Positions 54,101-61,817 are shown, counted from the stretch's first letter. The stretch: DNA of 64,000 nucleotides from Bilophila wadsworthia ATCC 49260 (GCF_000701705.1 NZ_JNJP01000014.1:6460-70459), one strand, 5' to 3'. Numbers and translations: made by a program. Notes: generated by a model from the sequence alone, not told the origin.

Positions 54101-54838
54101 CTGCCGATCTATCACGATCACGAGCGCCCCGGCGCGTTTGATCACGGCGCGGCCTATCACGGGCGCGGGCACATCTGCCGGGCCTTCATTTTCGCGTCGA
54201 CGATGGCGGGGCTCATGGAGGAAATGGGGCATACCGTGGACAGGACGGCGCTCCTGTGCGGCATAGCCGGGCACGACGCCGGGCGCGAGCGCAACGGCGC
54301 GGACACGCCCGAGCAGGAAGCCGAAAGCGCCCGGCTGGCCCTTGAGAAGATGCACGAGCGTTTCGGGGCGGACACGTTCGGGGACGACTACGAGCGCGAA
54401 TTCACCGCCGCCATCGTCGGGCACGCCAGCCCCACGCTGGAATCCATGCTCCTCAACGCTGCGGACTCGCTGGACATCGGGCGGGTGACGGAATTCGACT
54501 TCAAGTATTTCCCGTTCCTGCGCGGCGGGGAGCAGGAAGGCCCCAAGGCCCTTGTCCCCGAGTACCAGAATCTGCGCCAAGCTCTGCATGAGGAAGCCGA
54601 CCTGCTCGCACGCATGACCGACCCTCTGACGCAAACCCGCGATCTGCGCATGAAGCTCATTCAGGCCGGGGAAGCCGAGGACATGGTGCATGTCCAGCGC
54701 GCGGCGTCCGAAGCCGTGGCCGGGCAGCTCGCCCTTGACGCGGAAGAAGATTTCCTCGCCTTCGTGGAAGGCAAGCTCCGCGCCCATCCGGACATGTTCC
54801 CCCTGCTCACCCGGTACTACCTCGATCCGTTGGCATAA
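51179..54838 (+). CDS. Giant candidate type III secretion effector (DUF3626-like + HD/PDE-like)
   Basis: 1219 residues, no signal peptide, no membrane segment. The first 40 residues are Ser/Gln/Gly-rich and disordered-looking, as in type III secretion signals. Most of the length is helical and Ala-rich. Residues about 350-420 (ERPTYAALNLLRQRTGAAPTYGTVALHLKPEV, ARRATYTVDDTF) resemble DUF3626. Residues about 965-1120 form an HD-type site: YHGRGHICRA (about 993), IAGHDAGRERNGAD (about 1030), AADSLDIGR (about 1095). Layout and wording recall the SidE-type phosphodiesterase domain. A CesT-like chaperone gene follows by 73 bases. ATG 51179 follows GGGAG. No secretion apparatus gene is in the window, so secretion is inferred. 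Confidence 0.72.
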   Translation: MSQLHGINGAQQPQATGISPSVGKLGLHSVQLGTNPPVRLDAIKGNKIPFAGFRTATKVVNAKTGARENAALALRSLASPDGKLDAKALLNATKSMQTHLNRLGTLGEIRGTMDDAVIAAFAPEVESLSNTELLNAYQQFLSPEMSLLKRALQAEMSANPRNEDVMAAAANLFSLEALVTKEASNRIIIAQGLAQPEQIPPLSAQYGAGIEGMGAARPHEAPADMSAVSMHVLMDVAIDSSARRERVGGLVADMASRRNLGNIDARQFGDVLRSAGLTINVDLGFLFGMNGPKPLLKAGGAWEHIFHSIEAAPDEASRQAAIDVKGAGYIQKRDNVERGLFPELSEDRPAVANERPTYAALNLLRQRTGAAPTYGTVALHLKPEVARRATYTVDDTFVALRLRYTEAGRQAVLDLLPGSPGISEAHKLDLMTEGSELRRRLDAIFDGMAAKGEFRADLFKNEFQLFGLEDDENSALAGLFIKVFKDTQSTRKAMASFDSLETLLPELGDMDAVSLARAALDRQQHGMGRVASECNYIEAQVHGPIVFARDVAEIVINKEFGLDQLPQAQKAWFNAVVAVLGGKQPAAADMDAFSAEQRAELAAIREQLGGAVIPVRIEEQIPELDLKNTVRSEERAFYAAHLDQARIDAKLHDVQQDDAGLQAFISQMLSIRPGEAAVSRILGTVPLVAGGDAQNVREAFAAYVEQYRHVPLRGQHTEDDVLQDAMWQAVSDVMGKGRLDSLAAIEELTADPAQRATLRDFVMGHPPMSGQAFRALASAALQGAGVLNGLAPAEDEPLDDEAMLTRFGGAAASFRRSFDAMPEEERDAAGEGRLLQAFGGLAFSLMRDASPEVSGRVAERLNGPAMRGLSGVLLRLGDAERGFPQDAGFRDALAFNAFQSGLRAALGGRAEPPAAFAGELSLIPQADRGRLRAALPGLADTLDASFPARPAFPPAQAGKLAATPAQHRDFLLSMLPIYHDHERPGAFDHGAAYHGRGHICRAFIFASTMAGLMEEMGHTVDRTALLCGIAGHDAGRERNGADTPEQEAESARLALEKMHERFGADTFGDDYEREFTAAIVGHASPTLESMLLNAADSLDIGRVTEFDFKYFPFLRGGEQEGPKALVPEYQNLRQALHEEADLLARMTDPLTQTRDLRMKLIQAGEAEDMVHVQRAASEAVAGQLALDAEEDFLAFVEGKLRAHPDMFPLLTRYYLDPLA

Positions 54839-54911
54839 TGAACCTCCCTCCCCGCGCCCTTCCACCGAGGGGCGCGGGTACGACACTCCCACAGCCGTAT
54901 AAGGAAAGATT

Positions 54912-55343
54912 ATGGAACTGGCATCACTTATTGAAGATCTCGGAAAAGCCTGCGGACTCGAACTGACTCTCGACGAAGGCCGCTGCACCCTGCGTTTCGA
55001 CGGGGAGCACGACGTGACCATCGAGCGGGACGGCAATGCCGTCATCCTGCACGGGATCGCAGGGGACGGGGGCTGCCTGTCCAATCCCGACAATCTCCGC
55101 ATCCTGCTCACTGCCTCGTTCCTCGGGGCCGAGACGGACGGCGGCGCGCTCTCCGTCTGGGAACGCACCGGGGAAATCGTGCTCTGGAAGCGGTTTGACG
55201 CCTTCACGGACTATCCGGACTTCGAAGCCGCCATCAATGCGTTCCTTGCCCAGCTCATCCACTGGAAAGCGCGCATCGACGCTCTGCCGTCCGTGGCGGT
55301 GTCCGCTTCGGCCACATTCACCCCCGGCGGGATCATGGTTTAA
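54912..55343 (+). CDS. CesT/Tir-like type III secretion chaperone
   Basis: 143 residues, acidic, with the alternating pattern of class I type III chaperones: an N-terminal helix (ELASLIEDLGKACGLEL), beta strands with CTLRFDGEHDVTIERDGNAVILHG, a helix (NPDNLRILLTASFLGA), more strands (GALSVWERTGEIVLWKRFD), and a last helix (YPDFEAAINAFLAQLIHWKARID). Such dimers bind the N-terminus of an effector in the cytoplasm and bring it to the secretion machine. Its position right after the giant gene makes that protein its cargo. Fold assignment is by pattern, not by search. Confidence 0.75.
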   Translation: MELASLIEDLGKACGLELTLDEGRCTLRFDGEHDVTIERDGNAVILHGIAGDGGCLSNPDNLRILLTASFLGAETDGGALSVWERTGEIVLWKRFDAFTDYPDFEAAINAFLAQLIHWKARIDALPSVAVSASATFTPGGIMV

Positions 55344-55350
55344 GGCAATA

Positions 55351-55405
55351 TTGGGGAAGGGAGGGAAAACGTTTCTGGAGACTCCCCACGTTTTTCCTCC
55401 CTTGT
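55351..55405 (+). repeat. Dispersed hairpin repeat, copy R3 (short form); terminator of the chaperone gene
   Basis: AAGGGAGGGAAAACGT (55357-55372) pairs with ACGTTTTTCCTCCCTT (55388-55403) with one mismatch. Same GGGGAAGGGAGGGAAAA start as the other copies but without the upstream 50-base block. It lies just after the chaperone stop. Confidence 0.65.
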
Positions 55406-55437
55406 AAAAATTTCAGCGTGTTCCAGCACAGACTCAC

Positions 55438-56010
55438 GCGTTCCGGACAAGCCGCAAGGTCAATCCCTCCGTGCCCCGGGCCGCGAGAAAGGCCTTGAGT
55501 TCCTCCAGACGCTCCTCCGGATAGGGTTTTCCGCAAGTGTAGCCTGTCCGAGCTGGCGGTACTTGCCCTCCCCATAGCGGTTAGGGCAGCAGTTCCACGC
55601 CCGCGATGTCGGCCCCTTGTGCCGCTTCCTCCCGCAGCATGGCGAAAGCCGCCTCCAGCCCGGCGGGATCGTCGTTCAGGCCGGGGAGCAGCGGCATTCG
55701 GATCAGAACCTTTTTGCCCATGCGGAACAGCACGCGCAGGTTGTCCAGAATCCGCCGGCTGCACGCGCCCGTGAGCCGCCGGTGGGCCTGTCCATGTGCT
55801 TGATGTCATAAAGGAACAGATCCAGATGCGGGACCAGCTCCCGGAATGTTTCCCAGTCCGCCAGCCCGCAGGTTTCGAGGGCCGTGTGCACGCCAGCGCG
55901 CGGGAGGCGGAAATGTTGGGCTTCGAGGCCAGATAGCCGGTGCGCAGCCGGGCCACGCGCCGGACAGCCCGGAAGCGCCGGAGGGGTTCGTCGGGGTACA
56001 GCAGGACATG
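55438..56010 (-). pseudogene. Frameshifted remnant of a glycyl-radical-enzyme activase (radical SAM)
   Basis: Three reading frames in turn give recognisable pieces of a pyruvate-formate-lyase activating enzyme: GVHTALETCGLADWETFRELVPHLDLFLYDIKHMD, then HRRLTGACSRRILDNLRVLFRMGKK and VLIRMPLLPGLNDDPAGLEAAF, then YPEERLEELKAFLAARGTEG. Shifts lie near 55790 and near 55583, where an in-frame TAA also appears. The N-terminal radical-SAM CxxxCxxC part and the ferredoxin insert are not found. It is non-functional, and no partner glycyl radical enzyme is present here. Confidence 0.8.
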
Positions 56011-56063
56011 GGGGACTCCTTTGCAAAAAGGGTTTCGCCGGGCGGCGGATACGTTTTTCGGCG

Positions 56064-56324
56064 TTACAGGAAGCGCTCGACACGGCCCTTGCCGTACTCG
56101 CTGAGCGCATAGCGCTGCGTGAGCGTCCCGGCCTCAAGCGTTTCCTCGGCGATGCGGACGATGCCCACGGCCTTGAGCGCCTGCAAATGGCCGTCCACGG
56201 CGTCCGGGGAAAGCTGGCGTTCGCCGGGGTACTGCGGGCGCAGGGCTTCGAAGACGTCCCGCGCGGTGCGGGGCTTGCCGTCGCGCAGCAGCGCCGCGAT
56301 GGTCAATCGGATGGGGTGTTTCAT
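56064..56324 (-). CDS. Small winged-helix protein
   Basis: 86 residues, MKHPIRLTIAALL at the start, with a helix-turn-helix-like centre (TARDVFEALRPQYPGERQLSPDAVDGHLQALKAVGIV) and a wing (AGTLTQRYALSEYGKGRVE). Its ATG overlaps the EamA transporter stop by four bases (ATGA), so it is translated with it. It probably binds DNA, perhaps to control the transporter. Confidence 0.72.
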   Translation of the reverse strand: MKHPIRLTIAALLRDGKPRTARDVFEALRPQYPGERQLSPDAVDGHLQALKAVGIVRIAEETLEAGTLTQRYALSEYGKGRVERFL

Positions 56325-57346
56325 GAGCTTACGTTGCGGAGGTTGATGATGTCGCGCGGGTTGCCGATGACGAGGAACATGCCCGCAAAAATCGCGGCGG
56401 CCCCGATCACGAGGCTGCGGGTGATTTCGACGTCCGTGAACAGCGCGCCGAACAGCACGCCCCACAGGGCGTAGGTGATGTTGAGGGCCATCGCACGGCT
56501 CACGCCCGCCATGTTCATGGCCTTGTACCAGCAGCGGTACGAGATGCAGCCCACAACGCCAGCCAGCGCGAAGCACCCCACGCCGGGGCTCGAAAACGCG
56601 CGGGCCAGCAGGCCGGGGATGTCGCAGCCCGGCGCGGACGCGCTCAAATGCCACAGGGCCAGCGGGACGATGATCCCCGCGTAGAGCAGGCTGGACACGA
56701 TCTGATAGACGTTCAGGGCCACGGCGGGCTCGATGAAGTCCATACCCGAGGTGACGCACACGCCCTCGGCGGCCCAGCCGAACGCCGCGAGGAACGCGAA
56801 GGCGATCCCAAGATAGAACAGGCCGCCCCCGGCCCCTTCCGGCGGGGTGTAGCCGATGGCGATGGCCCCGATCACGCACAGCGCGAGGCCCCCCCACGCC
56901 CTGAGGCTGACGTGCTCCTTGAGGAAGACGAGGGCCAGCAGCGCGGCGATGGCGGGATAAAGCGACGTGATGGGCAGGACATACGCCGGGCCCGCCATGG
57001 ACAGAGCCATGAGGTAGCCGCCCATGCCGAGCGGAGCGCCGAGCAGCGCCCCCCAGATGCAGGCCCGCCCCGCCTTGCTGCGGAGTGTCCGGATCACTTC
57101 CCGGCCCTTGCCCTGCGCGCCGTTGATCGCCAGCGAGAGGCACGCGGCGCAGAAGTCATGGAGCCCGGCGGCGAGGAGCGGCGCGAACAGCCACAGCGCC
57201 GGGCTGCCGAACGGTTCTTCCGCCAGCCCCTTGCCGAGGATCAGGCCGTCGGAGCTCCAGATCATGCCGGACATCAGGGCCAGCGCCAGCCCTTTCTTGG
57301 CGTAGCGCAGTTCTTTTTGTTCACGCAGGCTGGCGAGGTTGGTCAT
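56321..57346 (-). CDS. EamA/DMT-family transporter
   Basis: 341 residues with ten membrane helices in two EamA repeats (GLALALMSGMIWSSDGLILGK in the first; GLFYLGIAFAFLAAFGWAAEG in the second). Drug/metabolite transporters of this family export or import small metabolites; the substrate cannot be inferred. It heads a two-gene unit with the winged-helix protein. Confidence 0.88.
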   Translation of the reverse strand: MTNLASLREQKELRYAKKGLALALMSGMIWSSDGLILGKGLAEEPFGSPALWLFAPLLAAGLHDFCAACLSLAINGAQGKGREVIRTLRSKAGRACIWGALLGAPLGMGGYLMALSMAGPAYVLPITSLYPAIAALLALVFLKEHVSLRAWGGLALCVIGAIAIGYTPPEGAGGGLFYLGIAFAFLAAFGWAAEGVCVTSGMDFIEPAVALNVYQIVSSLLYAGIIVPLALWHLSASAPGCDIPGLLARAFSSPGVGCFALAGVVGCISYRCWYKAMNMAGVSRAMALNITYALWGVLFGALFTDVEITRSLVIGAAAIFAGMFLVIGNPRDIINLRNVSS

Positions 57347-57546
57347 TGTCGGCGTCCTTTGGGGTGTGGGGGTTGACTGGGGAGGGGTCTGGGGAGACGG
57401 CCCGAAGGGAGCCCCTATCGTGCTTCAGGCGGGAAGGCGTTCCCGGAAATTCAGGCCGGGGCACGGCGGGTTTTGTCAAAAACGGCGTTTCTCGGCGGAC
57501 GGGGGCCGCCGTTCCCCAGTTTGGTGAAAGAAGGGAAAGGTACGGT

Positions 57547-57939
57547 TTACAGTCCGAGGAGGGCACGGTATCCGGCGGCATCAAGCAGGGATTCGGCGGA
57601 TGCGTCCGGACGGATGCGGATCATCCAGCCTTCCCCATAGGGAGAGACGTTCACCAGCGTGGGCGTGCTTTCCAGTTCCTCGTTCACGGCGACGACCTCG
57701 CCGGGGATGGGCATATACAGTTGATTGACCGATTTGAGGGATTCGACCGTGCCGAAGTCGCTCCCGGCATCGAACCGCACACCCACGGCGGGAAGGTCCA
57801 CAAAGGCGATTTCGCCGAGCTGATCCTGTGCGAAATCGCTGATGCCGATGACGGCTTCGCCGCCCTCCATGCGCACCCAGACGTGCTCGTCGGTGTAGCG
57901 GAGGGATTCGGGGAGGTTGAGTTCTTCATTGCTTTTCAT
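57547..57939 (-). CDS. GcvH-like lipoyl carrier protein
   Basis: 130 residues, a complete H-protein fold: DEHVWVRMEGGEAVIGISDFAQDQLGEIAFVDLP and the lipoylation loop GTVESLKSVNQLYMP with Lys69. H-proteins shuttle aminomethyl or thiol groups through a lipoyl arm. No gcvT or gcvP is in the window; the neighbours are lpd and an OsmC-family gene, so it may serve as electron carrier between them. ATG 57939 after AAGGAAC. Confidence 0.9.
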   Translation of the reverse strand: MKSNEELNLPESLRYTDEHVWVRMEGGEAVIGISDFAQDQLGEIAFVDLPAVGVRFDAGSDFGTVESLKSVNQLYMPIPGEVVAVNEELESTPTLVNVSPYGEGWMIRIRPDASAESLLDAAGYRALLGL

Positions 57940-58018
57940 GGGAAGTTCCTTTTCTTGGAATATATTCAATTTGAACGGCGGAGTAGCCCAAAGGGAACCT
58001 GTTTTTGGGAACGCCGTG

Positions 58019-58121
58019 AACTGGGATTGGATAAATACGAAAGCCTTTGGAATGGGAGGGTGGGGCTTGGGGAAGGGGGAAAGCGGGCTCCCCTTTCTTC
58101 AGAAGAGTTTCCCTTCCCCAG
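58019..58121. repeat. Dispersed intergenic hairpin repeat, copy R4
   Basis: Starts GGGATTGGATAAATACGAAAG like R5, then AATGGGAGGG, and ends in a hairpin with arms GGGGAAGGGGGAAA (58069-58082) and TTTCCCTTCCCC (58108-58119), with the CTTTCTTCAGAAGAG motif between. It lies between lpd and the gcvH-like gene and may end the lpd transcript. Confidence 0.65.
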
Positions 58122-58125
58122 TGCT

Positions 58126-59550
58126 TCATCCGCCAGCCTCGACGAGGGAAAGCGCGGCTTCGTACAGGCCCTCCGCCAAGGTGGGGTGGGCGTGGATGGT
58201 TGAGGCGATGTCCCGGACGGACGCGCCCAGACGCAGGGCAAGCCCGGCTTCCGCGATGAGATCCGTGGCATGGGCCCCGGCGATATGTACGCCGAGCACC
58301 TTGCCCGTGGCCCCGTCCGAAACGATCTTGAACATGCCGGGGAGTTCGCTCATGGCCTGCGCCTTGCCGAGTTCGCGCATCTGGAACGTGGCCGTACGCA
58401 CATCGCGGCCCGCCTCAGAAGCCTGCGCTTCGGCAAGCCCCACGCAGCCGATTTCGGGCGACGTGAAGATGCCGGACGGCACGGCGGAATAGTCCATCCG
58501 CCCGTCATGCCCAAGGCAATCGCGCACGGCGCACAGCCCCTCGGCGGCGGCGACATGGGCCAGCATGATTCTGGACGGCCCGAGCGCGTCGCCCACGGCA
58601 TACACGCCGGGGAGGGAGGTGCGCATGTGCTCATCGGCCCGTATCCAGCCCCGCCCGTCCACGGCGACCCCGGCTTCGGCCAGCCCAAGCCCGGCGGTAT
58701 TGGGCGCGCGCCCCACCGTGACCAGCACGGTTTCGGCTTCGATGGGCGTTTCCTTCATCTGTGCGGGCGTGGGCTCCTTGATGAACGGCGACGCGCCGAG
58801 CATGGCCCTGACCATGCCGCCCTCCACGCGCACGTCCTTGAGCGTCCGGCCCAGCTCGCAGCCGATGCGGCGTTTCTTCATTTCCCGCTGGAGCAGCGCG
58901 CTCATGTCCGCATCCACGGAAGGCAGGGGCAGCAGGCGGTTCTGGCCTTCCACCACCGTGACCTTGGACCCGAAGGCCTGATAGATGAACGCCAGTTCGC
59001 AGCCGATGACGCCCCCGCCCACGATGGCGATGGACGCGGGCACCCGGTCGAGCGCCAGCGCATCGTCGCTGGTCAGGATATGCGTATGATCGACGGGCAG
59101 GCCGGGAAGTTCCAGCGCGCCCGAACCCGTAGCGAGGATCACGCGGTCGCCCTCGACGGAAACCGGGCCTTCGGCTGTGGAGGCTTCCACCAGCCCGGCA
59201 TGGACGAGGCGCCCCCGCCCCTTGAGGAGCCGGACGCCGAGGCTCGCGCAAGCCTTTTCGAGCCCGCCGCGCAGGGTGGAGCAGACCTTTTCCTTGCGGG
59301 CCAGCACGGCGGCGGGGTCCACAGCCGGAGCCCCCTGCCCGGTGATGCCGAACTGGGACAGGCGCAAGGCCAGCTCCAGCGCGTCGGCGGAGGCTTTCAG
59401 CGTCTTGGTGGGGATGCAGCCGTTGTTCAGGCAGGTTCCGCCGAGGTTCCCGCTTTCCACGAGGGTCACGGACATCCCGGCGCGGGCGGCGGCAAAGGCG
59501 GCCGTGTACCCGCCGGGGCCTCCCCCGATGACGGTCAGGCGTATGGGCAT
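58126..59550 (-). CDS. lpd: Dihydrolipoamide dehydrogenase
   Basis: 474 residues. FAD motif VIGGGPGGYTAAFAAARAG, redox disulfide Cys40/Cys45 (GGTCLNNGCIPTK), NAD-binding IVGGGVIGCELAF, and the dimer-interface His/Glu pair (STIHAHPTLAEGLYEAA). It reoxidises or reduces lipoyl groups with NAD(H). It starts ten bases after the OsmC-family stop, one operon, with no 2-oxoacid dehydrogenase genes nearby. Confidence 0.95.
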   Translation of the reverse strand: MPIRLTVIGGGPGGYTAAFAAARAGMSVTLVESGNLGGTCLNNGCIPTKTLKASADALELALRLSQFGITGQGAPAVDPAAVLARKEKVCSTLRGGLEKACASLGVRLLKGRGRLVHAGLVEASTAEGPVSVEGDRVILATGSGALELPGLPVDHTHILTSDDALALDRVPASIAIVGGGVIGCELAFIYQAFGSKVTVVEGQNRLLPLPSVDADMSALLQREMKKRRIGCELGRTLKDVRVEGGMVRAMLGASPFIKEPTPAQMKETPIEAETVLVTVGRAPNTAGLGLAEAGVAVDGRGWIRADEHMRTSLPGVYAVGDALGPSRIMLAHVAAAEGLCAVRDCLGHDGRMDYSAVPSGIFTSPEIGCVGLAEAQASEAGRDVRTATFQMRELGKAQAMSELPGMFKIVSDGATGKVLGVHIAGAHATDLIAEAGLALRLGASVRDIASTIHAHPTLAEGLYEAALSLVEAGG

Positions 59551-59560
59551 GGCGCGCCTC

Positions 59561-59998
59561 CTAGTCCTCGTCGCATTCGAGATTCAGATTGTATTTCACC
59601 GGGAAGGCCGCTTCGAGCGAGCCCGTGATCAGACAGCCCTGCTTCATGATCTTTTCCACGCGGTCGAAAATGAACTCGTATTCCTGATCCATGAACACGG
59701 TCACGTCCAGATCGATCCCGGTCACGCGGCCCCGGCCCTTGTCGTCCGTGCCGGTGCGCACCGTGGCCTTGCCTTCGATGCGGCGGTACTTGGCGCTGCG
59801 GGTTTCGAGCGCCTTGTCCAGCGCGGCGCAGTAACAGTAAAGCGCGGAGGAGGCGAGCAGCTTCTTGGCCGTGCCGGGCCGTTCTTCGGCGGGGATCTGA
59901 GCCCCGTCGATGGAAATGACGCCGAAAGCGGCGGATTCCATATCCAGATCGACTTTGGCGCCCCGGCGGGCGATGGAAACGCTGAGTTCGTGTGACAT
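59561..59998 (-). CDS. OsmC-family (lipoyl-dependent peroxidase-like) protein
   Basis: 145 residues. The two thiols of the family are present at expected positions: Cys55 or Cys57 in SSALYCYCAAL and Cys122 in KQGCLITGSL. Characterised Ohr/OsmC enzymes reduce organic hydroperoxides and are recycled by lipoylated proteins and lipoamide dehydrogenase. The usual Glu next to the peroxidatic Cys helix (PEELL) is not seen here; the segment reads PGTAKKLL. First gene of an operon with lpd. ATG 59998, GAGGATC ahead. Confidence 0.82.
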   Translation of the reverse strand: MSHELSVSIARRGAKVDLDMESAAFGVISIDGAQIPAEERPGTAKKLLASSALYCYCAALDKALETRSAKYRRIEGKATVRTGTDDKGRGRVTGIDLDVTVFMDQEYEFIFDRVEKIMKQGCLITGSLEAAFPVKYNLNLECDED

Positions 59999-60269
59999 GG
60001 GCAGATCCTCCCGGATAGATTGCGGAACATGGCGGCGCTGGCCGCGTTTGGCTTTCCTTGGCTGCCTTTTCTTTTGCATTTTGGATGCCAACCCCATCCG
60101 GGGCCTTTGCCGCCCTCCCCTCCGCCCGGCTTTGTCCCCCCGGAAAATCCCGTTTCCCTATCCGGGCATCTTTCTTGGGAAAAAAAGAGCGAGCCGCCGG
60201 CATGGGCCGCTTTTCCCCACGTCTGGCCTTGCCGTCCGCCCTGAAACGTGAAATACTGCACAACGAGAG

Positions 60270-60295
60270 CGACAAAAATGTCGTTAAACGCGACA
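60270..60295. promoter_or_regulatory. Triple CGACA/TGTCG half-site cluster
   Basis: CGACA-AAAA-TGTCG followed by TTAAACG-CGACA, giving two overlapping inverted repeats between the OsmC-family gene and the sigma-54 regulator. It may be the binding site of that regulator or an autoregulatory operator. Confidence 0.5.
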
Positions 60296-60316
60296 AATCA
60301 TTCAAGAGAGAAGCCG

Positions 60317-61726
60317 ATGGAACTGTTCGCGTCCGCTCCCGGCCTTGCCGTGGAGGAAAGTTACGTCAGATTGCTCAATCACCTGCCGGGGCTCGCCTAC
60401 CGCTGCCGCGTGGGCCGCACCGACCCCATTGTATCGGAACGCCTTGAATATACGTTGGAATTCGTCAGCAAAGGCAGTTATGATCTGCTCGGCATCCCCG
60501 CCGAGGACATGGTACGGAACAACAACAATACCATCGAGCGCATGATGCATCCCGACGATCTCCAGAAGACGCGCCGGAACATGTATGACAGTATTGTCGC
60601 GCACCAGCCCTATCAGGTGATGTACCGGGTTTCACTCCCGTCCGGGCGGCTGAAATGGATATGGGATCAGGGCGAGGGGGTTTTCGACGCCGACGGCGAA
60701 CTGCGCTACCTCGAAGGGCTGATGATGGACATCAGCGAACAGAAGTTCCAAGAGCTTGAGCTCAAGGAAGAAAACCGCCAGCTCAAGGCTTCCGTCAGCA
60801 ATCTCTACGGGTTGGGGAACATCGTCGGCAAAAGCGAGGCCATGCGGCGGGTATACGGCCTCATCCTCAAGGCTGCCGAAACGGACACCAACGTCATCAT
60901 TTACGGCGAGACAGGTTCGGGCAAGGATCTCGTCGCCAAGGCCATCCACGAGTACAGCGCCCGGAAGGGCAACTACGTCCCGGTCAACTGCGGGGCCATC
61001 CCCGAGCAGCTTCTCGAAAGCGAATTCTTCGGGCACACCAAAGGGGCCTTCTCCGGAGCGCACGCCAACAAGGAAGGCTATATAGGCGCTGCCCACAACG
61101 GCACGCTGTTCCTTGACGAGATCGGCGAACTGCCCATTCATCTCCAAGTAAAACTGCTCCGGGCCATCGAAAACAAGATGTATACCCCTGTCGGCAGCAA
61201 CACCCCCAAGGTCTCGTCTTTCCGTCTGGTCGCGGCCACGAACCAAGACCTTTCAAAAATGGTTTTGGAAAAAAAGATGCGCTCGGATTTTTATTACCGC
61301 GTACATGTGCTTTCCATCACATTGCCGCCCCTGCGCGAGCGGCACGGGGACATCCCGCTGCTTGTCGAGGCCTACATGGAGCGCAAAGGCATCAGCTGCG
61401 CCCTGCCGCTCCAAGTGCGTTTGGCGATGGAACATTACGACTGGCCCGGCAACGTGCGCGAGCTGCACAATTTTCTCGACCGTTACACGGCTTTCGGGGA
61501 TGTGGCCCTTGAGTCACTCGGCGATGCGGGCAAGACGGAGCTGCTTTTCCCCGCCCTGCATCACGAGGGGCTTACCCTTGAGACCGCCACGCTTCAGCTT
61601 GAGGAACGGCTCATCCGGCAGGCTCTTGAGCGCTGCCGCTGGCGCAGGGGCGACGCCGCCGAGGCTCTCGGCCTAAATCTGCGCACCCTCCAGCGCAAGA
61701 TGAAGCGGCTTGGCATGGGGAGATAG
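60317..61726 (+). CDS. PAS-containing sigma-54-dependent activator
   Basis: 469 residues. One PAS domain (about 20-145; MYRVSLPSGRLKWIWDQGEGVFDADGELRY), a short coiled linker, and an AAA+ domain with GETGSGKD (about 197-204), the sigma-54 contact loop as GAFSGA (Thr replaced by Ser), and GTLFLDEIGELP, then DWPGNVRELHNFL and a Fis-type HTH (GDAAEALGLNLRTLQRKMK). It is divergent from the OsmC-lpd operon, its likely target, although I saw no clear -24/-12 box there. ATG 60317. Confidence 0.9.
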   Translation: MELFASAPGLAVEESYVRLLNHLPGLAYRCRVGRTDPIVSERLEYTLEFVSKGSYDLLGIPAEDMVRNNNNTIERMMHPDDLQKTRRNMYDSIVAHQPYQVMYRVSLPSGRLKWIWDQGEGVFDADGELRYLEGLMMDISEQKFQELELKEENRQLKASVSNLYGLGNIVGKSEAMRRVYGLILKAAETDTNVIIYGETGSGKDLVAKAIHEYSARKGNYVPVNCGAIPEQLLESEFFGHTKGAFSGAHANKEGYIGAAHNGTLFLDEIGELPIHLQVKLLRAIENKMYTPVGSNTPKVSSFRLVAATNQDLSKMVLEKKMRSDFYYRVHVLSITLPPLRERHGDIPLLVEAYMERKGISCALPLQVRLAMEHYDWPGNVRELHNFLDRYTAFGDVALESLGDAGKTELLFPALHHEGLTLETATLQLEERLIRQALERCRWRRGDAAEALGLNLRTLQRKMKRLGMGR

Positions 61727-61779
61727 GGGAATGAGAAGATAGTGGCATGAGTCAGGGATTAAAAACTTTTTAGATAGAT

Positions 61780-61817
61780 AAAGGGTGTTCCGCTTGGAAG
61801 GCGCAGCACCCTTTTTT
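61780..61817 (+). terminator. Terminator of the PAS/sigma-54 regulator gene
   Basis: AAAGGGTG pairs with CACCCTTT, with inner pairing TCCGC/GCG, and is followed by TTTTTT. Confidence 0.8.

Noticed and set aside
51179..54838. Contact-dependent or RHS-type toxin
   Set aside because: No RHS or filamentous-haemagglutinin repeats, no signal peptide, and the downstream gene looks like a chaperone rather than an immunity protein, though that alternative is not fully excluded.
57547..57939. Reading the lipoyl carrier as part of an sHdr sulfur-oxidation system (LbpA)
   Set aside because: No hdr-like genes are near, and the sequence is that of an ordinary GcvH.
59535..60305. Minus-strand frame overlapping the OsmC-family gene
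   Set aside because: Shadow frame rich in Arg/Gly; the OsmC frame has the Cys pair and a proper start.
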